DNA of 45,457 bases from Rhodocyclaceae bacterium (GTDB taxonomy: Bacteria; Pseudomonadota; Gammaproteobacteria; Burkholderiales; Rhodocyclaceae), in assembly GCA_023383815.1 (NCBI GenBank), contig JAHDYG010000026.1:1-45457 (forward strand), given 5' to 3'. The translations under genes were made by a program, and so were the position numbers. Positions within the stretch are counted from its first letter, which is position 1, and each line of letters opens with the position of its first letter. A model generated the notes under the pieces. That model saw only the letters and a list, made by a program, of their open reading frames with translations, was not told the DNA's origin and did no database searches. Of this stretch, positions 39,865-45,457 are shown in pieces.

Positions 39865-41898
39865 TCAGTCGTCGAACCGGAAGGACAGGAGGGTCACGTC
39901 GTCGCGCTGGGGCCGGTCGCCCCGCCATTCGAGCAGGGCGCGGTCGAGCGCTTCGGCCTGCTCGTTCATCGGCAGGCGGGCATTCGCACGCAGCAGTGCA
40001 GTGAAGCTCTCGTAACCCATCCCGTAGCCAAGCTCCCCGCCTGCCTGATCCAGAAACCCGTCTGTCGCCAGATAATAGGTGCAGCCGGGTCGCAACGGCA
40101 AGCCGGCATCGTGGTAGTCGCCAACACGCCGATCCACCAGCGCCCGGCGCCCGCCCTTGAGCACGCCGACGGTCTCGCCGTCGCTCCAGTACAGCGCGAT
40201 GCGCGCTCCCGCGTAGCGCAGCGTGCGCGCTTGCAGATCGACGCAGGCGATCCCCGCATCCATGTTGGTCGCAATCGCCCGCGGCAGTTCGTGCTGCTGC
40301 AGCATGGCGCGCAGCGCGGTGTCGGTATGCGCAAGGATTGCCGAGGGCGATTCGACGCCGGTCTCGGCCATCGCATGGTCGATCGCCGAGCGCGCCAGCA
40401 TCGTCATCAACGCGCCCGGCACACCGTGCCCCGCGCAGTCGACGACTCCGATCACGAGATGCTTACCCTCGGCACGGAACAGGTAGAAATCGCCACCGAC
40501 CACGTCGCGCGGTCGCCACAGGATGAAATGCCGATCGTCCAGGAGCTTCTCGAGTTGCCGGTTCGGCAGCGTCGCGCGCTGGATGAGGCTTGCGTAGTCG
40601 ATCGAGTCATTGATCTGCTTGTGGGCCACGCGCATCTCTTGATTGGCCTGTTCGAGTGCGGCGGTGCGCTGCCGGACCCGCTCTTCCAGTTCAGTGGTGT
40701 GGCGGCGTACCTGGTCGGCCATCGTGCCGAAGGCCCGGCTCAGGTCGCCGATCTCGTCCTGTGCGCCGGGCGGCAGGCTGAGTTCGTAGTGCCCGCCCGC
40801 AATCGCAAGCGCCGACTGGTGGAGCTTGCGCAAGGGCTGCAGGACGAGGCGCTCGACCGCATAACCGAAGGCGCCGAACAGGGCGACCAGCAGCAGGACC
40901 AGCGCCGCCGTCGCCGACTGCGCCCATACGCCCTCCAGCACCCGCGCAGCTCGCAGGTCGACGGCCGTGACGACGTGCCACTTGAGCTCCGGCACGTACG
41001 ACAGCGCGAGCAGTTGATCGCGCCCATCGAACATCGCCGGCAGGAGCTGCACCGCGCCCGGTTCGGTCTCGGCCCGGACCATCGCCGCGGCCACCGCGGC
41101 GCGATCCCCGTCTTCGGACAGCTGCGCGGACAGGGTATGGACCGCATCGCGCGCGCCGGCCGCTGACCCGTAGGCGATCCGGCGCTCGTCCGGATGAGCC
41201 TGGATCGCACCGCTGCGGTCGACGATCAGCGGCGTGACGCCGGGCTCACCGGTCGCGATGAACTCACGCACGAAGGCCGACAGATCGAGACCGGTTCCGG
41301 CCAGGCCGATCTTGCGCTCGCCGTCGTACACGAGGACGTTGAGCCAGACCCGCGTGACGCGCAGGTTCACGTCAGGATTGACGTTGATGTTGTAGTCGGT
41401 CGCGTCGCGCACGGTATTGAAGAACCACGCATCATCGGCCTTCATCGGATCGAGTGTGTAGCGCGGGGCGGCGCTGAAGGGCTTTTCGGCGTCGTTGAAG
41501 TAATAGTGGCGCGACAGATTGCTGATCAGGAAGTAGGAATGGTCGCGGAAATCCTGGCGGTAGCCTTCGGCCTCGCGGAAGAACAGATCGCGTCTTTCCG
41601 GGTTGCCTTCGTCGAGCAGCCACTGGCGTGTCACCTCGGAGCCGGCGAGGCGGCGCGATAGCGCGAGGTCGCGCGACACCGGCGCCAGAATGCGTTCGCG
41701 GTTCAACTGCGTGAAATTGCGCGCATAGGCTTCGCCGAAATGGGTCCGTACGCCTTCGAGTGCGAGCCATCCGATCGCGCCGGCCGGAATCAGCGCAACC
41801 AGACAGGCCAGCGCAAGCGCAGCGATCGACTTCGTACGCAGACCGAACCGGGAAAGCATCGTGATTGTCCCTACAGGCGGCCTTGCGGACGCATTCAT
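39865..41898 (-). CDS. siaA: SiaA-like membrane receptor with PP2C-type (SpoIIE) phosphatase domain
   Basis: A 677-residue receptor phosphatase. Two membrane segments (about residues 25-45 and 350-375, LVLLLVALFGAFGYAV) flank a periplasmic Cache-like sensor region. A HAMP linker (LVLQPLRKLHQSAL...) and coiled coil lead to a SpoIIE/PP2C phosphatase with metal residues in DVVGGDFYLF, GVVDCAGHGVPGALMTM and the final QRDDVTLLSF. It would dephosphorylate SiaC in response to an external signal and so turn on c-di-GMP synthesis. The start is uncertain: the ATG at 41898 is used, but the one at 41859 gives an equally good N-terminus. Confidence 0.86.
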   Translation of the reverse strand: MNASARPPVGTITMLSRFGLRTKSIAALALACLVALIPAGAIGWLALEGVRTHFGEAYARNFTQLNRERILAPVSRDLALSRRLAGSEVTRQWLLDEGNPERRDLFFREAEGYRQDFRDHSYFLISNLSRHYYFNDAEKPFSAAPRYTLDPMKADDAWFFNTVRDATDYNINVNPDVNLRVTRVWLNVLVYDGERKIGLAGTGLDLSAFVREFIATGEPGVTPLIVDRSGAIQAHPDERRIAYGSAAGARDAVHTLSAQLSEDGDRAAVAAAMVRAETEPGAVQLLPAMFDGRDQLLALSYVPELKWHVVTAVDLRAARVLEGVWAQSATAALVLLLVALFGAFGYAVERLVLQPLRKLHQSALAIAGGHYELSLPPGAQDEIGDLSRAFGTMADQVRRHTTELEERVRQRTAALEQANQEMRVAHKQINDSIDYASLIQRATLPNRQLEKLLDDRHFILWRPRDVVGGDFYLFRAEGKHLVIGVVDCAGHGVPGALMTMLARSAIDHAMAETGVESPSAILAHTDTALRAMLQQHELPRAIATNMDAGIACVDLQARTLRYAGARIALYWSDGETVGVLKGGRRALVDRRVGDYHDAGLPLRPGCTYYLATDGFLDQAGGELGYGMGYESFTALLRANARLPMNEQAEALDRALLEWRGDRPQRDDVTLLSFRFDD

Positions 41899-42022
41899 GC
41901 GATCATAACGTGCACCCTCTGGCCGTGAGCGGCACCGCAGCCCATTTTGATGCGGTGCAGCGAAGACGGTCCCTTCGAACGTTCGGTTCATCCACTTTTT
42001 CCGCTCGGGAGTCGTTTTGCAC

Positions 42023-42649
42023 ATGAGCCCCGCTGCGCGCACCATCGCGGTCGCCTGGACTGGCGCCTCGGGCCTGCCCTACGGTCTGCGCCTGGTCGAA
42101 TGCCTGCTGCAGTCGGGCTGCACGGTCTGGCTGCTGGTTTCGAAGGTCGCGCAGGTCGTCGCGCGCCAGGAGATGGCGCTTGAGCTGCCGTCGCGTCCGT
42201 CCGAGCTGCAGGCGCTGCTCGACGGACGCTTTGCCGGCGCGCCCGGGCAACTGAAGGTGTTCGGACGCGAGGAGTGGTTCGCGCCGATCGCTTCCGGATC
42301 GAATCCTGCCGATGCAATGGTCGTGTGCCCCTGCACGATGGCCACGCTCGCATCGATCGCCGCCGGCCTGTCGCGTTCGCTGATCGAGCGCGCCGCAGAC
42401 GTGATGATCAAGGAGCAGCGCAAGCTGGTCCTGGTCCCGCGCGAGACACCGCTGTCGGTGATCCATCTCGAGAACATGCTGCGGCTCGCACGCGCGGGGG
42501 TCGTGATCCTGCCGCCGGCTCCGGGCTTTTACCATCACCCGGCGACGATCGACGAGCTGATCGACTTCATCGTCGCCCGCATCCTCGACCAGCTCGGCGT
42601 GGCGCATGCGCTGACGGCGCGCTGGGGCGAAGAAGGACGCAACGAATGA
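42023..42649 (+). CDS. ubiX: Flavin prenyltransferase UbiX
   Basis: A 208-residue UbiX-family enzyme that attaches a dimethylallyl group to FMN, making the prenylated cofactor for UbiD-type decarboxylases in ubiquinone synthesis or aromatic metabolism. Motifs: WTGASGLPYGLRL at the start, VVCPCTMATLASIAAGLSRSLIERAADV mid-protein (read in parts) and LVPRETPLSVIHLENMLRL. A TTG at 42017 has better ribosome-site spacing (GGGAG five bases upstream) and would add two residues. The stop overlaps the next gene's ATG. No ubiD gene is in the window. Confidence 0.92.
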   Translation: MSPAARTIAVAWTGASGLPYGLRLVECLLQSGCTVWLLVSKVAQVVARQEMALELPSRPSELQALLDGRFAGAPGQLKVFGREEWFAPIASGSNPADAMVVCPCTMATLASIAAGLSRSLIERAADVMIKEQRKLVLVPRETPLSVIHLENMLRLARAGVVILPPAPGFYHHPATIDELIDFIVARILDQLGVAHALTARWGEEGRNE

Positions 42650-43245
42650 CGAACCCCGAAGCGCGGCTGCCGATCTTCCCGCTGCAGACGGTGCTGTTTC
42701 CGGACGGCATCCTGCCGCTGCGCGTGTTCGAGGCGCGTTACGTGGACATGGTCGCGCGCTGCCTGCGCGAAGACACGGTGTTTGGCGTCAATCTCGTCGC
42801 CCAGGCCGGCGCACCCGGACGCGCCGCGGTGCCGCACGTGGTCGGGGTCAGCGCCCGCATCCTCGAATGTGACGCCGAACAGCCCGGCGTGCTGCAGATC
42901 CTCACGCGCGGCGAGCGCCGCTTCCTGATCCGCGATATCGAGATCGGTCCGGGTCGCCTGCTGCAGGCCGAGGTCAAATGGCTGGACGAACCCGGACCGG
43001 AACCCCTGCCGGAAGGATTCGAGGCGCTCGTTACCCTGCTCACGGCGATCATCGCCGATGCCGGGACAAAGCACTTCCCGCCGCCGCACCGCTTCGAAGA
43101 TGCGAACTGGGTCGGCATGCGGCTCGCCTCGGTGCTGCCGATCCCGTTCTTGGCACGCCAGCGCCTGCTGGAACTGGATGACACGCTGTCGCGCCTGGAA
43201 ATCATCCGCACCTGGCTCGAACAGCACGGCCTGACGAAAGACTGA
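42646..43245 (+). CDS. Lon N-terminal-domain (LonN) protein
   Basis: A 199-residue stand-alone Lon protease N-terminal substrate-binding domain. It has the typical LPIFPLQTVLFPDGILPLRVFEARY at the start (read in parts), GVSARILECD, LTRGERRFLI and a helical C-terminal end. No ATPase or protease domain follows. Such proteins are widespread with unknown function, possibly adaptors. It is translationally coupled to ubiX by an ATGA overlap. Confidence 0.88.
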   Translation: MTNPEARLPIFPLQTVLFPDGILPLRVFEARYVDMVARCLREDTVFGVNLVAQAGAPGRAAVPHVVGVSARILECDAEQPGVLQILTRGERRFLIRDIEIGPGRLLQAEVKWLDEPGPEPLPEGFEALVTLLTAIIADAGTKHFPPPHRFEDANWVGMRLASVLPIPFLARQRLLELDDTLSRLEIIRTWLEQHGLTKD

Positions 43246-43261
43246 CTCGCGGTCTCGATGC

Positions 43262-44317
43262 TCAGCCGCGATCGCGCAGCGTTTCGAGCAGACGTCGCAC
43301 CGGCGCGGGCAGCGCCAGGGATTCGAGCGCGCCGAGCCTCACCCAGCGACCTTCATCAGGTTCCTGCACGGAACGGCCGGAAGGCCGCTCGACCTCGCAC
43401 CACAAGGGCGTGATCTGCAGGCGAAAGTGCGTGAACGCGTGCTCCACCGCAGACCCCGCGCGCACACCAGCGACCGGCTGCACGCCAAAGCGTGCGGCCA
43501 GCCAGGCGGCCGGCTCGACACCGCGTTCCGGGACCTCGGGCGGTACCAGCAAGCCCCCCCAGATTCCGGAAGGCGGCCGCTGCAGCAGCAGGACCTGGTC
43601 ACCGCAATACACGAACGCGAGCTGCGCCAGCCGCAAGGGGCGCGCCCGCTGCGGCCGGGGGGCTGGCAGCTCCCGGATACGTGCGTCGAGCGCCGCCACG
43701 CACTGCCGCGCAAGCGGGCAAGCATCACAGCGCGGCCGGCTGCGCGTGCACACCGTCGCGCCAAGATCCATCTGAGCCTGGATATAGGTTGCCACCCCGA
43801 CCTGCGGCAACAAGGATCCGGCGAGCGCCCACAACTGCTGCTCGACGGCCCGATCGCCCGGGTATCCCTCCACTGCGAAGACCCGGCACAACACCCTGCG
43901 CACGTTGCCATCGAGAATCGCGGCACGCGCGCCGAATGCGAAGACCGCGATCGCGGCGGCCGTCGAACGGCCGATGCCGGGCAGGCGCGCAATCGCTTCC
44001 GGATCCTGCGGAAAGCGCCCGCCGTGCACGGTCACGATCTCCCGCGCGGCGCGGTGCAGGTTGCGCGCCCGCGCGTAGTAGCCAAGCCCGCTCCACAAAC
44101 CAAGCACCTCATCGAGCGGTGCGGCGGCCAGCGCCCGGAGATCCGGAAAACGCGCGAGAAAGCGCTCGAAGTACGGAATAACGGTCTCGACCCGCGTCTG
44201 CTGCAGCATGATCTCCGACAGCCAGATCCGGTACGGATCGGCATCGCGCTGCCACGGCAGGTCATGACGGCCGTGGGTCGCGTGCCAGGCGACCAGCACC
44301 TGCGCGAATGCACTCAC
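43262..44317 (-). CDS. mutY: A/G-specific adenine DNA glycosylase MutY
   Basis: A 351-residue MutY that removes adenine opposite 8-oxoguanine. The N-terminal glycosylase domain has LPWQRDADPYRIWLSEIMLQQTRV (start, read in parts), the helix-hairpin-helix LPGIGRSTAAAIAVFAFG with catalytic aspartate in ILDGNVRRVLCR, and the 4Fe-4S loop CTRSRPRCDACPLARQC. A NUDIX-like C-terminal domain (PSGIWGGLLVPPE) recognises 8-oxoguanine. The start is set at the GTG at 44317, giving the family N-terminus; the longer ATG form adds an arginine-rich, unlikely leader. Confidence 0.92.
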   Translation of the reverse strand: MSAFAQVLVAWHATHGRHDLPWQRDADPYRIWLSEIMLQQTRVETVIPYFERFLARFPDLRALAAAPLDEVLGLWSGLGYYARARNLHRAAREIVTVHGGRFPQDPEAIARLPGIGRSTAAAIAVFAFGARAAILDGNVRRVLCRVFAVEGYPGDRAVEQQLWALAGSLLPQVGVATYIQAQMDLGATVCTRSRPRCDACPLARQCVAALDARIRELPAPRPQRARPLRLAQLAFVYCGDQVLLLQRPPSGIWGGLLVPPEVPERGVEPAAWLAARFGVQPVAGVRAGSAVEHAFTHFRLQITPLWCEVERPSGRSVQEPDEGRWVRLGALESLALPAPVRRLLETLRDRG

Positions 44318-44458
44318 AGGCCCGCACGCCCTTGCGCGCCGCCGATTCCTCGGGCCCGGCGCTCGACGCAAGGCCCGAACGCGGACATAATCCCTTCATT
44401 CCTATAACGATTGCGGGCCGCCCCGGCAAGATCCGGCCCGCCACACCCCGACCCCTTC

Positions 44459-44959
44459 ATGGCACAAGCTCCCATCACCCACCAGGAATTCACTCGAGCG
44501 TTCCGCGATACGCTCGGCATGTTCGCGACCGGCGTCACCGTCGTCGCGACCCGCGCACCCAACGGCGATCCGATCGGCCTGACGGTCAATTCGTTCAACT
44601 CGGTGTCGCTCGACCCGCCGCTCATCGTCTGGAGCATGGCCCGCCACCTGCCAGGCCTGCCGGTCTTCGCGGCGTGCGAATACTACTCCGTGAACGTGCT
44701 CGCGGCCGATCAGCAGCATCTTTCTCAGCTCTTCGCCTCACGCTCCGACGACAAGTTCCGTGACCTTGCCTTCGACGAGGGCCTCTACGGCGTGCCGCTG
44801 CTGCGCGGCTGCTGCGCCCGCCTCGAATGCCGCAACACCACCCGTCACCCGGGCGGCGACCATCTCGTCTTCATCTCGGAAGTGGTCCGCTTCGACCGCG
44901 AAGACCGCCCGCCCCTGGTCTTCCAGGCCGGCGCGTATCGCCGCCTCGCAGAAGACTGA
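44459..44959 (+). CDS. Flavin reductase-like FMN-binding protein
   Basis: A 166-residue flavin reductase family protein (HpaC/FMN-binding split barrel) with TLGMFATGVTVVATRAPNGD, GLTVNSFNSVSLDPPL and VNVLAADQQHLSQLFA. It would supply reduced flavin to a monooxygenase or act as an NAD(P)H:flavin oxidoreductase; no partner is adjacent. It is divergent from mutY. Confidence 0.88.
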   Translation: MAQAPITHQEFTRAFRDTLGMFATGVTVVATRAPNGDPIGLTVNSFNSVSLDPPLIVWSMARHLPGLPVFAACEYYSVNVLAADQQHLSQLFASRSDDKFRDLAFDEGLYGVPLLRGCCARLECRNTTRHPGGDHLVFISEVVRFDREDRPPLVFQAGAYRRLAED

Positions 44960-44961
44960 AC

Positions 44962-45179
44962 CTAACGGCTGCTAGCAGCCGCCTCGATCAGCGCCGCTGC
45001 CTGCGCGGCCCGCCGCCTTTCCGCGGCGCAATCCGCCTCGATGGCGGCGCGCACCTCGGCGGAGGAGCCTCGCTTGCGATAGACCTCGGCGATCAGCTTC
45101 CGCTCTTCTGCGCATGGGCCGGAAGAACGAATCCGGAAAGAACAAGCAGCATTGCCACCGCGAACCGCCAGGTACCCAT
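44962..45179 (-). pseudogene. Small secreted protein broken by a frameshift
   Basis: From an ATG at 45179 with a strong AAGGGAG ribosome site, the frame encodes a clean signal peptide (MGTWRFAVAMLLVLSGFV, then LPAHAQ) but stops at 45093 after 28 residues. A neighbouring frame continues without a break from that region as AEERKLIAEVYRKRGSSAEV, an Ala/Arg/Glu-rich helix ending at the TAG at 44962. The joined length, 218 bases, is not a multiple of three, so one base has been gained or lost near 45100-45120. It may be a real mutation or an assembly error. Confidence 0.5.
44966..44981. repeat. 16-bp perfect palindrome between convergent genes
   Basis: CGGCTGCTAGCAGCCG lies within the last codons of the frameshifted gene and just after the flavin reductase stop. 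It could fold into a stem at the ends of both transcripts. There is no T-run. Confidence 0.35.
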
Positions 45180-45257
45180 CACTTGCTCCCTTTGGATCTG
45201 TCTTGTTGCCGCCTGCAGCACCGAGTCACGGCACCGGCTCACAGCGCACCTCGCCCT

Positions 45258-45405
45258 TCACCGACTGGCGATGAAGCATTCCTCGTGCGCCATGCGGTGC
45301 AGCGTACTCACGTGGAGTCGCTCGAAGTGCACGTTCTTGCAGCAGCTCTCTTCGTGCGGGACATGCCGCTCTTGGACTTCTGCGGAAGTCCGCAGAATGA
45401 TGCGG
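45258..45405 (-). other. Short Cys/His-rich open frame without a start, after the tRNA
   Basis: On the minus strand a frame runs from the tRNA end to the TGA at 45258, reading ...VQERHVPHEESCCKNVHFE and then RMAHEECFIASR. It lacks a good start codon and ribosome site, and repeated CTCCACCGCAT/CTGCACCGCAT segments are visible. It could be a gene remnant or chance; I cannot assign it. The stretch 45180-45257 shows nothing else beyond the leader of the small secreted protein. Confidence 0.2.
45374..45397 (-). terminator. Two overlapping alternative hairpins downstream of tRNA-Gly
   Basis: GGACTTC-TGCG-GAAGTCC (45374-45391) and TTCTGCGGA-AG-TCCGCAGAA (45378-45397) share bases and cannot form together. 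They start about nine bases past the tRNA 3' end and may guide processing or termination. No T-run is present. Confidence 0.4.
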
Positions 45406-45457
45406 TGGAGCGGGTGAAGGGAATCGAACCCTCGTATGCAGCTTGGGAAGCTGCCGT
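45406..45457 (-). tRNA. tRNA-Gly(CCC), 3' part, runs off the window
   Basis: On the minus strand the window holds the anticodon arm (GCAGCTT-CCC-AAGCTGC), the variable loop, the T arm GAGGGTTCGATTCCCTT and the acceptor strand CACCCGCT ending in an encoded CCA. The anticodon CCC reads GGG (glycine). The 5' acceptor and D arm are beyond base 45457. Confidence 0.92.

Overview
The window is GC-rich DNA, densely coding, from a denitrifying betaproteobacterium of the Rhodocyclales (the Azoarcus/Aromatoleum/Thauera group). The main evidence is a complete Azoarcus-type anaerobic benzoyl-CoA (bzd) operon, in the gene order known from Azoarcus sp. CIB, with its dedicated regulator BzdR. A three-subunit 4-hydroxybenzoyl-CoA reductase also carries the extra 4Fe-4S insert of the Thauera enzyme.

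Layout. (1) 1-13728, all minus strand: bzdR, then bzdNOPQ (ATP-dependent benzoyl-CoA reductase), bzdM (ferredoxin), bzdS/T/U (unassigned), bzdV (NAD(P)H:ferredoxin oxidoreductase-like), a small zinc-ribbon gene, bzdW/X/Y (dienoyl-CoA hydratase, hydroxyenoyl-CoA dehydrogenase, ring hydrolase), and finally a cut-off Old Yellow Enzyme gene behind tandem hairpins and its own putative promoter. (2) 13757-17363, minus: a three-gene molybdenum-hydroxylase maturation operon (MeaB GTPase-XdhC fusion, XdhC, molybdopterin cytidylyltransferase), directly upstream of bzdR. (3) 17493-19803, plus: an unassigned divergent operon of two related small proteins, a zinc ribbon, a short-chain dehydrogenase and an acetyltransferase. 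The gap between (2) and (3) has an array of TGCA sites like those at the bzdN and bzdR promoters. (4) 19940-22512: lipid acyltransferase, DUF3079, nuclease-domain protein and a Phd/PIN toxin-antitoxin pair. (5) 22676-31980: hcrCAB on minus, divergent from modABC on plus, then a methyltransferase, a ModE-like/periplasmic-binding-type regulator and an orphan TupA. (6) 31992-45457: housekeeping and signalling genes (antiporter, metallo-hydrolase, AsmA, YicG, nitronate monooxygenase, a siaABCD set, ubiX, Lon-N protein, mutY, flavin reductase), a frameshifted small secreted protein and the 3' part of tRNA-Gly(CCC).

How it fits together. 4-Hydroxybenzoyl-CoA is dehydroxylated to benzoyl-CoA by the molybdenum enzyme HcrABC. 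BzdNOPQ then dearomatises benzoyl-CoA with ATP and ferredoxin electrons, and BzdW/X/Y carry the product through to ring opening. ModABC and perhaps TupA supply the oxyanion, and the MeaB-XdhC/XdhC/MocA set matures the cofactor.

The most notable signals are regulatory. The bzdN promoter pairs an FNR-type box at about -41 with TGCA repeats. The same TGCA-N6-TGCA pattern recurs at the divergent promoter between the Mo-maturation genes and the unassigned operon. A separate 23-bp motif overlaps the predicted -35 of both hcrC and tupA in identical geometry, pointing to a Mo/W-linked regulon probably run by the ModE-like protein. A shared acidic-acidic-Leu-Phe C-terminus on BzdN, BzdS and BzdV is a further unexplained feature. 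All names come from reading the sequence; no database search was run.
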